DNA of 64,000 bases from Blasia pusilla (Eukaryota; Marchantiophyta; Marchantiopsida; Blasiales), in the NCBI GenBank assembly GCA_050084515.1, contig CM114274.1, positions 248,001 to 312,000 on the forward strand. Direction: 5' to 3'. Below are positions 34,446 through 45,680 of the stretch, piece after piece. Numbering within the stretch: position 1 is the first letter of the stretch; every line of letters begins with the position of its first letter. Below the pieces are notes generated by a model that was not told where the DNA came from, did not search any database, and saw only the letters and a program-made list of their open reading frames with translations. A program made the translations under genes and the position numbers.

Positions 34446-35241
34446 GGATGGACAGACTGAGAAGGTAAACTCAATTGTGAATCAATACTTGAGGAATTAT
34501 GTCAGTGCTGATCAACGAGATTGGGTCAAGTGGATGAGCATGGCGGAGTACTGCTACAACTCGACCAAGCATTCTGCAACTTGAGAATCTTCGTTTCTCC
34601 TAGCAAATGGACAAGAGCCAGAAGGGCCTCTTGACCTATCCCTTTCGAAGGGTACTACATTGGCACAAACACGACAAGCGACGGCAAAAGGTTTGTTGGT
34701 AGAAATGAGAGAACGGGAAGAGGAAGCAAGGCGAAATCTTGCAAAGGCTCAAATAAGGTACGTTGAGCATGCTAACAAGAGTCGGCGCCAAGTACGATTC
34801 CAAGTTGGAGGGCAAGTGTGGGTGAGTGTGAAGAATCTCACTCTTCCGAAAGAGTTGTCTGCAAAGTTATCTGCCAAGTATGCTAGACCGTATGTGATTG
34901 TGGCAAACCCGTTTGAGGATGTGTATACATTGGGGCTGCCAATCGAGTTCAAGATTCACACGACCTTTCATGTGTCATTGTTGAAGAAATATCTTCAAGA
35001 TAATGGACGTTTCGAGTGGAGACAGGTGGTGAGACCGCACCCGGTAATCATAAAGAAAGAGCCGGAGTTTCAGGTGGAGACCATCTTACGTTCGAGGCGT
35101 CGGGCCAACAAGTATGAATACTTCGTTAAATGGAAGGGCTACCATGTGAAGGAGGCGACTTGGATTGTGGAGGCGGATTTGGAACACGCGCAAGAGTTGT
35201 TGCGAGACTTCAAGCGAACGCAAGCGAAGCACATACGTTAG
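34446..35241 (+). pseudogene. pol: RT4 integrase C-terminus with chromodomain
   Basis: 34660-35241 reads through the C-terminal DNA-binding region (GPY-type segment, here KYARPYVI with Arg for Gly), HTTFHVSLLKKYL and a chromodomain ending YEYFVKWKGYHVKEATWI ... HAQELLRDFKRTQ. A TGA at about 34583 upstream (ATxESSF region) separates it from the core. Confidence 0.85.
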
Positions 35242-35929
35242 TACGAGGAGAAGCTAGAGGCATGACTTGTACCCATTGGAATCTTGGGCCGAAGGCGTTG
35301 TAACTAGAATATGCTAGTGTTGCAATAAAGGAGTGTATGGATTTGGAGATTCGATGCCAGAGTGATTGCAATTTGTATGTGGTAGTGCATGGCTATGAGT
35401 CGTTCATCATAGGCTTAGGATGAAAGTCAAGAGGACAGACAAGGAGTATTTGAGGTGAGAGCTCGTATGTGGATAAGCACCTAGAACACGACCTTGTGTT
35501 GGATTACACTCGGGCTCGCCCTAGCATCGGCGGGGTAGATGAAGTCTGTCTTGGGGCTTGGGATGATCTTACTTGTGGCTACATAAGTAAACTTAGTGAC
35601 GCGCCTAAGTCGAATACGAGAGCGACCCAATAGTAGTATGATTTGTAGACCAGGTAAACAAGTGTGATGTTTACAGGAATGAGCAAGAAGAGTCTAAGGT
35701 TGCACACTTAGTTAGCTTATTTGATAGGTTAGTTCTTTGGAACGAGTCCAGGCTTATCAAAGAGGAGAGGCTAATAATTCTAAGTGGTGCAAAGCGATAA
35801 TTGTAGACTAAGAGGAATTGCGAGTTAGCCACCAGAACGCAATTCAATGTCAAGGGATAGGCTGGTCAGGAGACTTGACATAACAAAGGTTTGCGTTGAT
35901 GAGGGCATCAACCTCTAAAGAGGGGTGAG
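35242..35929 (+). other. RT4 3' untranslated region and polypurine tract
   Basis: Homologous to 18422-19101 of RT3. Ends in AAAGAGGGGTGAG, the polypurine tract, directly before the 3' LTR. Confidence 0.8.
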
Positions 35930-36926
35930 TGTCGGGACCCTCATGACCAAATGAGTGCCAAGCGGAACATCGAAACATTAGCGAGCTCACGCTAAGATGG
36001 TTTGCACATTGGAGTAGTCTCGAAGAAGATACAAGAGACGAGACGCAAGCGAGGCTTCGCATTTCAAATGTTGTGGTCGCGACCGAGAAACCTGGACCAA
36101 ATGTGGAATAAGACTTGAAAGCAGTGGAGTCTAGAAAGTGGGTTGCCAAAGGAAGAATCCGGATTTGGAACGCCATTAACGTTTGAGAGTTTCCGACTGT
36201 ATTTATAACCATAAATTTTAGCTCCAAGATGCGTTTGGATTAAACAAGGGTGCGTTGGAAGGCTTATGGAAAGCCGGTTCAAACGCACTAAAGATCTTTG
36301 CAAATGCATAAGCAGCGGCTGAGAAACAACCCGGAAACGACTGTAAGTAGAGTCGGGTTGAGGGCCACAATGAAGGGCCCGATCCTCCTTTTCCAAAGGG
36401 GTTATTGGAGAACCCCAGAAGTACTAGTAAGGGGGAAGGTCTCCGAGAGTGCTTGGAACTCGAACCCCACTTTGGGCGCCATGGGGCGGTTCAAGGGCAT
36501 GGAACGGATCGAGAGTTTGGGGTTGGGTTGGAAAACCTGAACCAAGTCTACGGAGGCGATTTTAGACATCCCTCTTGGATTTCACCCTAAGACTCAATTA
36601 CTTGGGTCTCGGTTTGGAACTCGCACGAGGTCCGTTGAACAGTTGGGATCGCTAGGCGCGCAAGTGCCATTTTAGGTTCCTGGACTAATCAGGAAGTATG
36701 TTCCAAGTCTTGAAGGACTTGCCATGTTTTGGAAACTAGGAATTAAGGAAGATTGAGCTTGATGAGACGCCGAGTTCAGAACTCGGTGGGTTGGAACGCT
36801 GGTTGGCCCGGACCCAACTAATGAGAGTGCGTGTTTGGGTGCAAATCGGAGATGAGATCGTGCCCTACTGAACGTACGCTTCTGCAACACTAAAGATTGA
36901 CGTTCAAGTAGAGTAGGGGGGCGACA
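35930..36926 (+). repeat. RT4 3' LTR
   Basis: 997 bp, TGTCGGGACC...GGGGGCGACA. The next base starts RT2 gag in minus orientation. Confidence 0.93.
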
Positions 36927-37639
36927 TTGAGTCCACTAATGAAGAAAGCCTTCTTCGCGTGCTCATCCATCTTTGGAAGAGAAGTCAGTTTCGCACTAAA
37001 CTCCCTCACATACGCGCTTAAGGAACCACTCAGCCACATCCGCACGCATTCCACCGTGTTGCGCAACCCTTGGTTCTCTGGAGTGAATCGATCCCCAATC
37101 AACACCTTAAACTCCTCCCAACTCAGAGGTGACTCGCTAGTCAGATATTCCTCTCGTTGAGCTGTTTACCATTGTAGCGCATGATCCTTCAGGAAAGTAA
37201 CGGCTACCGTCACCTTGTCCTGCTCAGCTGCCCTCTGCGCCTCGAAGTACAGTTCGAGTTCCGTAAGGAAATCCTTCACTTTCCGCGAGCGCCCCACCCC
37301 ACTGAATGGCATGGACAGGTTTGTCTTGTAGAGCTTGTTGCCCACACTTGGAGGTCTGGTAGCCTCTAACTCTGCAATCCGCATGCTTTGGTGGGACATC
37401 TGCTCCACCAACAGCTTCAACAAGTCCAACGTCTGGCTTGACTTGGTCGGTTCCACTGAGTTTGGCCCCAATGGCCCCGCGGAAGGATTTGCCTCTGGAA
37501 CGTCCTCACGTCTGGCGTTCAGCTCTTCGGGAGTCTCCGTCTCCTCCATAGCTTCACGGTCCGGCATTGGTTCCTCTCTTGATTCACTTTGCTTGATTCG
37601 GCGCTTCTTGGGTTGTTCTCCCTCGATTGCCATTTTCAA
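36927..37639 (-). pseudogene. gag: RT2 gag, N-terminal half
   Basis: Start ATG at 37639 or 37633 (MKMAIEGEQPKKRR), then 157 codons including KVTVAVTFLKDHALQW, a TAA (Trp TGG-to-TAA region) near 37166, and continuation to KKAFFISGL at 36927 where RT4 was inserted. The C-terminal remainder is at 23930-24154. Together they show one gag gene split by RT4. Confidence 0.83.
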
Positions 37640-37768
37640 GCCAACTCACTCAGATCTCCTCCTCATTTCTTGCGTCCCTCCTCGAGCGTCTGAGTCTAGC
37701 CGCTACCTTGAGTTTTCCCAAGCGTCCGGTTGATCCCACGACCCCAAGTTCTTGCTCACCAAGGATTA

Positions 37769-37780
37769 GCTCTGATACCA
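37769..37780 (-). other. RT2 primer binding site
   Basis: Minus strand TGGTATCAGAGC two bases inside the 5' LTR. Confidence 0.93.
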
Positions 37781-37782
37781 CT

Positions 37783-38798
37783 TGTCACACCCCTACTCTC
37801 CTTGAACGTCAATCTTTAGTGTTGCGGAAGCGTACGTTCAGTAGGACACGATCTCATCGCCGATCTGCACCCAAACACGCACTCTCGTTAGTCGGGTCTG
37901 GGCCAACCAGCGTTCCAACCCACCGAGTTCTCAACTCGGTGTCTCATCAAGCTCAACCTTCCTTAATTCCTAGTTCCCAAAACATGGCAAGTCCTTCAAG
38001 ACTTGGAACAGACTTCCTGATTAGTCCAGGAACCTAAAACGGCACTTGCGCACCTAGCGATCCCAACTGTTCAATGGACCTCGTGCGAGTTCCAAACCGA
38101 GACCCAAGTAATTGAGTCGCGGGGTGAAATCCAAGAGGGATGTCTAAAATCGCCTCCTTAGACTTGGTTTAGGTTTTCCAACCCAACCCCAAACTCTCGA
38201 TCCATTCCGTGCCCTTGAGCCGCCCCATGGCGCCCAAAGTGGGGTTTGAGTTCCAAGCACTCTCAGAGATCTTCCCCCTTACTAGTACTTATGGGGTTCT
38301 CCAATAACCCCCCCTCCCCCCCTCCCCCTTTGGAAAAGGAGGGTCGGGCCCTTCATTGTGGCCCTCAACCCGACTCTACTTACAGTTGTTTCTGGGTTGT
38401 TTCTCAACTGATGCTTATGCGTTTGCAGAGATCTTTAGTGCGTTTGAACCGACTTTCCATAAGCCTGCCAACGCACCCTTGTTTAATCCAAACGCATTTT
38501 GGCGCTAGAAGTTATGGTTATAAATACAGTCGGAAACTCTCAAACGCTAGTGGCGTTCCAAATCCGGATTCATTCCTTTGGCAACCCACTTTCTAGACTC
38601 GACTCCTTTCAAGTCTTATTCCGTGTTTGGTCCAGGTTTCTTGGTCGCGATCACAACATCTGAACTGCGAAGCCTTGCTTGCGTTTCGTCTCTTGTCTCT
38701 TCTTTGAGACTACTCCAACGCGCAAACCATCTTAGCGTGAGCCCGCTAATGTTCCGATGTTCCGCTTTGGCACTTGTTTGGTCATGAGGGTCGCAACA
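37783..38798 (-). repeat. RT2 5' LTR
   Basis: 1016 bp. Closely similar to 11033-12031 with shared subfamily differences (both have TCGTTAGTCGGGTCTGGGCC). Longer because of an expanded C-rich run near 38310-38330. Flanked by CTCAC at 38799-38803. Confidence 0.92.
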
Positions 38799-38803
38799 CT
38801 CAC

Positions 38804-39763
38804 GCTGCGAGGTTTGCGCTTTGGAGAGGCATTTGGAAAAGTCTCTTGGAAAAGTTTAAGAGACGAAACGCTGAACACAGTTGTGCGTTTCATGCGTTAG
38901 CAGTCGCGACCAGGAAACCTAGACCAAACGCCAACCAAGATTTGAGATGAGTTGAGTCTTGGGAGGTTGGTTGCCAAAGAGGTGAGAACCAGTTTGGAAC
39001 ACGACTAGCGTTTGGGAGAATCTGACTGTGTTTAGGACCATAACGTTGAGCTCCAAGATGCGTTCGGGACAAATAAGGGCGCGTTGGAAATCTGATCTTG
39101 AGACTCTTCCAACACTTTAAAGATCTGAGCAAACACATAAGTACAGGCTGAGATATTGGCCAAAACCGATAGAGAGAGCAATCGGGTTGAGGGCCAATTG
39201 GAGAGGCCCGGGTGTCTTTCCCTAAATGTAGGGGGCCTCCGGAGATCCCCTAAAGTATTAGTAAGGGAGGAGTCTCTCCGAGATGTCTCGGAACACGAAT
39301 CCCCACTTTGGGTGCCAAACGGCGTTTCAGAGGCACGGGATGGAACGGGAGTTTGGCGTTGGAACTCGAAACCCAAACCTGATCCAAGGGAGTGGACTTT
39401 GTACGCCACACTTGGATTCCAACCCGTGATTCACTTTGTGCTAGTCTTGGTGAGGAACTCATTGGATGTCCATCGGACAGTTGGAGCCGCTATGCGCGAA
39501 ACGCCGTTTCAGGTTCCTGAACCGACCAGAAAGTTTGTCCCAAGTCTTTCGAGATTTGCCCGTGTTGTAATCCGCAAAACTAGGAAGGTTGAACTTGATG
39601 AGAGTCCAAGATGAGAGCTCGGAAAGTAATCCCGCTGATTGATCCAAGACCCGACTAACCAAAGTGCGTGTTTGAATGCAGATCAACGTTGAGAGCGTGA
39701 CCTACTGAATGCACGGTTCCGCAACAAACAAGATTAACGTTCAACGAGAGTAGGCGCACGACA
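38804..39763 (+). repeat. RT1 5' LTR, remaining 960 bp
   Basis: Diverged family LTR (shares GTCGCGACCAGGAAACCTAGACCAAACGC-type blocks with the others) that continues the 71 bp at 10962-11032. Ends GCGCACGACA. Confidence 0.86.
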
Positions 39764-39765
39764 CC

Positions 39766-39777
39766 TGGTATCAGAGC
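39766..39777 (+). other. RT1 primer binding site
   Basis: TGGTATCAGAGC two bases after the LTR. Confidence 0.93.
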
Positions 39778-39913
39778 TTATCCTTGATGAGTGTGAACTT
39801 GGGGTTGTTGAAGATCTGGACGTTTGGGGAGAACTCAAGGTAGCCGAAAGACCGCGACACCGAGGAGGAACGCAAGAGGCGAGGAGGAGATATGAGAAAG
39901 CGAAGACTCGCAA

Positions 39914-41030
39914 ATGGAGACCAAAGGCGAAGAACCGAGGAAACCGCGAGTCAAAGCAAGAAATGCGAGAGACGAATCAATGACGGACCGAGAGCCAGAG
40001 GTGGAATTTGCGACTCCCAGAGTGCCGAGTCCCAGACATGAGGATGTTCCAACCGAAAATCTTTCCGCAGGACCTTCGGATCCAAAATTAAACGATCTGG
40101 CCTTTTACATCCAAATGATGGGATTGATGAAGGTGATGGCGGACCAGATGGCCGAACAGAGCAAGGTGATATTGGAATTCGAGTCAAATGGAGCCTCTAG
40201 TTCCGGCAAGAAGCTTTGTAAGACAAATTTTCCAACGCCATTCACAGGAATGGGGCATTCTCAGAAAGTGAGCGAGTTTCTAACAGAACTCGAACTTTAT
40301 TTCGAAGCGCAAAAGGCAGATGAACAAGACAAAGTGACTGTAGCGATCATATTTCTGAAGGATCACGCTCTCCATTGGTGGACGGCTCACCGTAAAGAAC
40401 TGATAGGCCGTGGGAAAACGTTGAGTTGGGAAGATTTCAAGGAGTTGATTGGGAACCGATTCACTCCGTGAATATCAGGAGTATCGCGATGGCATGGAGG
40501 TTGTGAGGTTGCGCCAGAGTGGATCCCTTGGCGCTTATGTGCGAGAGTTTAGTGCACTCATGAGTGCACTTTCCACAGATGAACATACGAAAAAGGTGAT
40601 CTTCCTAAGTGGACTCAAACCGAGTGCCAAAAAGGCCCTCTTTTGTATGCCTCACATCCCAGAGACGTGCGCAGATCTTCTGAGACTGGCAGGGCGGATT
40701 GGGGACGATGAAGTCCAACACCCGAAACCCTTTGAGACAAAAAGTTTTCCTAAGTTACTGAAAAACAAAGGGACATCCAAGAGGGTTTGGAATGGGGGTG
40801 AGCGCAACCACGTAGGGTCTATTGCCCCAGCAGCGAAACGAGTGGAACTCAACGCGAAGCCAAGAGGGCCGCCGTTCACGAAGTCAACAAATGCCAAAGT
40901 GATTTGCTACAACTGTGGCGAACCGGGCCATATGGCTAAGGAATGTGTTAGGCCCAAGGTTAGTAAACCAAGTATGGTTGCGTTTGCCGCTAAGCACTTA
41001 TCGGAGGGAGATCTAGATACATCTCTCTAA
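39914..41030 (+). pseudogene. gag: RT1 gag
   Basis: ATG 39914 gives 185 codons with the gag core (KVTVAIIFLKDHALHWWTAHRKEL) and ends at a frameshift near 40460-40471 (one extra base in the FTPEYQ region). It continues in 40449-41030, with an intact nucleocapsid knuckle CYNCGEPGHMAKEC near 40907-40948. Only this copy in the window keeps all CCHC ligands. A stop separates it from protease at 41028-41030. Confidence 0.86.
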
Positions 41031-41051
41031 GTCACCAAGAGAACGCCCAAT

Positions 41052-41546
41052 TTGGTTTACCTAGGATCCATGATCGCTAATTGCGATGTGATGTTGCTCG
41101 TTGATACAGGTGCTTCGCACTCATTCTTGAGTCCGAGAATCGTGAAAACGTTGGGATTGCCAACCACCAAGGCGGATGAACCCATTAGGGTAGGATTCGC
41201 GGGAGGCAAGTCCCACCAAACTTCAGATCTGGTTTTAGGGCTAGTTGTGGGATGCGGAGTATTTGGGTTGAAGGAGAATTTCACAATTTTCGACATGGAC
41301 GGAATTGACGGAGTTTTGGGGAACACGTTCTTGGATGCGTATGAGGTGGAACTAAGGCAAAGACCTTTGAGGTTGAACGTCTTGGTTAACGGCAAATGGA
41401 CGGACGTCAGATTGGTTCGCGAGGTTCCTAGGAAGACGGAGTTGGTGAACGCCATCACAAGGACGAGTTTGGCCGAGTTAAAGGAAGGATTTCTTTGCTT
41501 GATGAGACAAGTAGAGGATGATGCAAGCGCGAGATGCAGAGATTAG
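41052..41546 (+). pseudogene. pro: RT1 aspartic protease
   Basis: Open 164 codons with the retropepsin site LLVDTGASHSFLSPRIVKTLGL and GNTFLDAYEVELRQRPLRL. Intact catalytic DTG. Ends at TAG 41544-41546 shortly before reverse transcriptase. Confidence 0.86.
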
Positions 41547-41588
41547 AACTGAGCTTCAAGGGGAATCCCTGAAACACTCAAGAGAGTT

Positions 41589-42836
41589 GTGAAAGAATTT
41601 GGAGATGTGTTGACTAATGAGCTTCCGATTGAGTTGCCACCACATAGGGCGGTTGATCATAAGATTGAGGTGATACCCCAATCTCAACCACCTTCAAAAG
41701 CACCATATAGGTTGAATCAAGAGGAACTTGCTGAGTTGAAGAAACAGTTGGGTGAACTCCTAGAGAGGGGTTACATCCGAACAAGCAAGTCACCTTATGG
41801 GGCGCCCGTCCTCTTTATAAAGAAGAAGGATGGGAAGTTGAGACTCTGTGTTGATTACCGGGCGCTGAATAAAGTGACGGTAAGGAACAACTATCCTCTA
41901 CCAAGGATGGATGACCTCTTTGATCGATTGTCGGGTGCCAAGCATTTCAGAGGGATTGACCTGCAATCAGGATATTATCAGACTCGGATTGCCGAAGCGG
42001 ATGTGGAGAAGACTGCGTGTAGAACGAGATACGGTTCGTTCGAGTTTGTGGTGATGCCTTTTGGTCTTTGTAATGCGCCTCCGACGTTCACCACTTTGAT
42101 GAACTCCATCTTTCATAAGGAGACGGATGAGTTTGTGATCATCTATATTGATGAAATACTCATCTATTCGAAAACACTAGAGGAGCACGCTCGACATTTG
42201 AAGACGGTGTTTGAGAAACTTAGGGCGAACAAGCTATATGCGAACGCGGATAAGAGTGAGTTCGGTTTGACGAAGATCAAGTTCTTGGGGAATATGGTTA
42301 GTGCGGATGGAGTGAGTCCATACATGGAGAAGGTAAGCGCAATTGCTGAATGGGAACCGCCTTCCACGGTGAAGGGGATGAGGAGGTTCATCGGAGCCGT
42401 CCAATTTTACCGGACATACGTGAAGAAATTTTCGGGAATAGTGAAACCTCTCACGGATTGGACCGCAAAGTTTGCCAATATTACATGGATCAAGGAAGTG
42501 GATAAAGCGTTCAATCGAGTCAAAGAGATTCTCTCGCAGGAACCAGTTCTGAAACTGCCGGAGTTTGACCAACCGTTCGAGATGCACACAGATGCTAGCA
42601 ATTTTGCGATTGCAGGAATTTTGGTGCAAAAAGGAAGACCTGTAGCATACGAGAGCAAGAAGCTTAGCGACACCGAAAGGAGATGGCCAACTCATGAGAA
42701 AGAGTTGTTCAATGTGGTTCTCTGCTTGAGGAAGTGGCGTCACTATCTGGGACTTCACAAGACTCGAGTATTCACCGATAACATATCGCTCAAGAATTTT
42801 GAGACCCAGGATTGCGTAACACCAAAGCAACTTTGA
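41589..42836 (+). pseudogene. pol: RT1 reverse transcriptase and RNase H
   Basis: 415 uninterrupted codons covering all reverse transcriptase blocks and RNase H (HTDASNF, FTDNISLKNFE). The polymerase motif reads YIDE instead of YIDD (around 42148-42159), a change of the second catalytic Asp expected to kill activity. Ends at TGA 42834-42836, an Arg CGA in relatives. Confidence 0.88.
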
Positions 42837-42848
42837 TGGCATGATACC

Positions 42849-43412
42849 TTGGCGTTGAAGAATGTGGAGCTAATCCACAAGCCGGGGAAAGACAATGTCA
42901 TTCCAGGTGCGTTAAGTCGCGGGGATGAGCATATGCCATCGACGACACAAGTGTTGATAGCAATGTTCCCTAATGAAACAGACCTAGAAAGAAGGATTCG
43001 GGAAGGATACATGAAGGACGCGCAAATGATGGAGTACCTTGGGAAGTTAAAGCGGGGCGAGAAGGTGGCCAATCTAAGTTTGATACACGGCTTGCTAAGG
43101 TTTAAGCAGAGCAAGATCTATGTAGGCCAAGGCAAGCTACGGACCAAAGTGTTTGTGGAATGTCATGATGGACCTTTGGCAGGACACAAAGGGGAGCAAT
43201 CCACTCTTGTTGTTTTGGCCAAAAGGTTCTTCTAGCCCAACATGAAGGAAGATGTTACTCAATATGTGAAAACCTGCGTGACCTGTCAGGCGAACCGCGT
43301 TTCTTACGCGAAGAAACAAGGCTTACTTCATCCTTTGCCAATCCCGGAGGGACCCTTGAAAAGCATTAGCATGGATTTCATTATGAGTCTTCCGGAATCT
43401 GAGGGATGCAAC
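42849..43412 (+). pseudogene. pol: RT1 integrase, N-terminal part
   Basis: Zinc-binding region (CHDGPLAGH, CVTCQANR) and MDFIMSLPESEG. TAG at 43233-43235 replaces a conserved Trp. Interrupted at 43412 by a solo LTR, with the rest at 44421. Confidence 0.85.
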
Positions 43413-44415
43413 TATTGCACCCTTATGACCAAACGAGTGCCAAGCGGAACATCGGAACATTAGCGGGCTCACGCTAAGATGGTTTGCACGTTGGAGTAGT
43501 CTCAAAGAAGAGACAAGAGACGAGACTCGAGCAAGGCTTTGCGTTTCAGATGTTGTGGTCTCGACCGAGAAACCTGGACCAGACGCGGAATAAGACTTGA
43601 AAGCAGTCGAGTCCAGAAAGTGGGTTGCCAAAAGGAAGAATCCAGATTTGGAACGCCACTAGCGTTTGAGAGTTTCCGAAGGTAATTATAACCATAACTT
43701 TTAGCGCTAAGATGCTTTTGGATTAAACAAGGGTGCGTTGGAAGGCTTATGGAAAGCCGGTTCAAATGCACTAAAGATCTTTGCAAATGCATACACACCG
43801 ACTGAGAAACAACCCGGAAATGACTGTAAGTAGAGTCGAGTTGAGGGCCACAATGAAGGCCCCGACCCTCCTTTTCCAAAAAGGGGGGTTATTGGAGAAC
43901 CCTAGAAGTACTAGTAAGGGGGAAGGTCTCCGAGAGTGCTCAGAACTCAAACCCCACTTTGGGCGCCACGGGGCGGCTCAAGGGCATGGAACGGATCGAG
44001 AGTTTGGGGTTGGGTTGGAAAACCTAAACCAAGTCTACGGAGGCGATTTTAGACATCCCTCTTGGATTTCACCCCGCGACTCAATTACTTGGGTCTTGGT
44101 TTGGAACTCCCACGAGGTTCGTTCAACAGTTGGGATCGCTAGGTGCGCAAGTGCCGTTTTAGGTTCCTGGACTAATCAGGAAGTCTGTTCCAAGTCTTGA
44201 AGGACTTGCCATGTTTTGGAAACTAGGAATTAAGGAAGGTTGAGCTTGATGAGATGCCGAGTTGAGAACTCGGTGGGTTGGAACGCTGGTTGGCCCGGAC
44301 TCGACTAATGAGAGTGCGTGTTTGGGTGCAGATCGGCGATGAGATCGTGTCCTACTGAACATATGCTTCCGCAACACTAAAGATTGACGTTCAAAGTGAG
44401 TAGGGGTGGGCAACA
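43413..44415 (+). mobile_element. Solo LTR inserted in RT1 integrase
   Basis: About 1003 bp of the RT2-RT4 subfamily LTR in plus orientation, with a decayed start (TATTGCACCCTTATGACC) and end (GGGGTGGGCAACA). Flanks are GCAAC (43408-43412) and ACAAC (44416-44420), a 5 bp target duplication with one change. The integrase frame matches on both sides. No internal region: recombination between the two LTRs has removed it. Confidence 0.88.
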
Positions 44416-44420
44416 ACAAC

Positions 44421-45440
44421 GCTATACTTATGATAGTTGATCGGTTTAGCAAGTTGGGGAGGTTTGTGCCGACGAGAGAGTCTGCGACGACCTACACGAC
44501 TTCTCGACTGTTCCTGGATGGTTGGTGGCAAGCTCACGGATTGCCTAGGAGCATTGTGTCCGATCGAGATCAGAAGTTTACCAGTGCCTTTTGGAAACAT
44601 CTATTCAGGAGGTTCCGGACCAAACTCAGCTTTAGTACGGCCTTCCATCCTCAAACGGAAAAAGTAAACTCGGTCATAAACCAATACTTACAGAATTACG
44701 TGAGTGCAGACCAAAAATATTGGGCCAAGTGGTTAAGTATGGCTGAGTATTGTTACAACTCGACTAGGCATTCTGCAACCGGAGAATCTCCGTTTCTTCT
44801 AGCGTATCAAAGAGAACCACAAGGGCCTCTTGACTTAGCTCTTTCGAGGGGCGCTACATCAACACACACTCGTCAAGCAACGGCGGAATGTTTGTTAGTG
44901 GAAATTCATGAACGACAAGAGCAAGCGAGGAAAAGTCTCGCTAAGGCTCAACTAAGGTAAGTGAAGCATGCTAACAAAAGTTGGCGCCAAGTGAGTTTCC
45001 AAGTTGGGGAACAAGTGTGGTTGAGTGTAAAGAATCTCATTCTTCCAAAGGAATTGTCCGCGAAATTGTCAGCCAAGTATGTTGGACCGTATGTGATCAA
45101 GGCAAAGCCGTTTGAGGATGTGTACACATTGGAGCTGCCAAACGAGTTCAAGATTCACCCGACTTTCCATGTGTCATTATTGAAGAAGTGTCTTCAAGAC
45201 GATGTGCATCCGGAGCAAAGGATGATGTTGAGACCACAACCGGTCATAAGAAATGAGGAACCAGAGTTCGAGGTTGAGACCATTCTGCGTTCCAGACGTA
45301 GAGCCACCAAGTACGAGTACTTGGTCAAGTGGAAAGGCTACCATGTGAAAGAGGCGACTTGGATTGCGGAGGTGGATCTTGGACACGCGCAAGAAGCATT
45401 GCGTGACTTCCGATGGATGCAAGAAAGGCACGTGCGTTAG
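44421..45440 (+). pseudogene. pol: RT1 integrase core end, C-terminus and chromodomain
   Basis: 44406-44960 carries the second core Asp (VSDRDQKF) and FHPQTE with a small deletion. 44961-45440 holds the C-terminal region (KYVGPYVIKAKPF), HPTFHVSLLKKCL and the chromodomain (YEYLVKWKGYHVKEATWI, HAQEALRDF). TAA at 44958-44960 replaces a conserved Tyr codon. Confidence 0.86.
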
Positions 45441-45680
45441 TACATGGTGAAGCAATGGACATAACTTGTGACCGGAAAGCTTGGGCCGATAACCCGTTGT
45501 AACTAGAAATGTTTAGTTGTTGCAATAAAGAAGACATGGATTTGGAGATTCGATGCTTGTATTGTAATTTTGAGTTTGGTTCTGCATGGCAATGAGTAGT
45601 TCTTCATATGATTAGGATGTAAGTCAAAGAGACCAAACAATGAGTATTTGAGGTGAGAGCTTGTATTCAGATAGAGGAGG
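45441..45680 (+). other. RT1 3' untranslated region, truncated
   Basis: Matches the start of the 3' UTR of the relatives (TTGCAATAAAGAAG, GGATTTGGAGATTCGATG) and stops near 45675, just before a purine-rich patch. No polypurine tract or 3' LTR follows. Confidence 0.75.

Larger units (their letters stand above)
24187..36926 (+). mobile_element. RT4: plus-strand chromovirus in RT2 gag, 5' end deleted
   Basis: The 3' LTR (35930-36926) abuts RT2 gag at 36927. The 5' LTR survives as two pieces, 24187-24222 and 30085-30569, separated by a DNA transposon; the first 488 or so bp of that LTR are gone. The internal region carries PBS, gag, protease, reverse transcriptase, RNase H, integrase and chromodomain with few breaks. 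Because the deleted left end removes both LTR and RT2 gag, its target duplication cannot be checked; the right flank is TTGAG. Confidence 0.85.
11033..38798 (-). mobile_element. RT2: minus-strand chromovirus inserted in the RT1 LTR
   Basis: Both LTRs are present in minus orientation (3' LTR 11033-12031, 5' LTR 37783-38798). The element is flanked by the 5 bp direct repeat CTCAC (11028-11032 and 38799-38803), and the sequences outside join into one continuous RT1 LTR. This shows that what look like two separate fragments are one insertion. RT3 and RT4 (the latter with its own passenger) sit inside it, so its own sequence is 11033-12389, 20103-24154 and 36927-38798. About 100 bp of gag around 24155/36927 is missing. 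The LTRs differ by scattered substitutions, so it is older than RT3. Confidence 0.88.
10962..45680 (+). mobile_element. RT1: outermost chromovirus, split by nested insertions, 3' LTR missing
   Basis: A Ty3/gypsy element of the chromodomain group, order LTR-PBS-gag-PR-RT-RH-IN-chromodomain. Its 5' LTR starts TGTCGCGACCC at 10962, is interrupted after 71 bp by RT2, and resumes at 38804 to end ...CGCACGACA at 39763. The internal region runs 39764 to about 45680, where homology to the 3' untranslated region of its relatives stops; the 3' LTR is absent. A solo LTR interrupts its integrase. It differs clearly from the RT2-RT4 subfamily in LTR and coding sequence, consistent with being the oldest layer. 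Several stops and frameshifts make it inactive. Confidence 0.88.
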
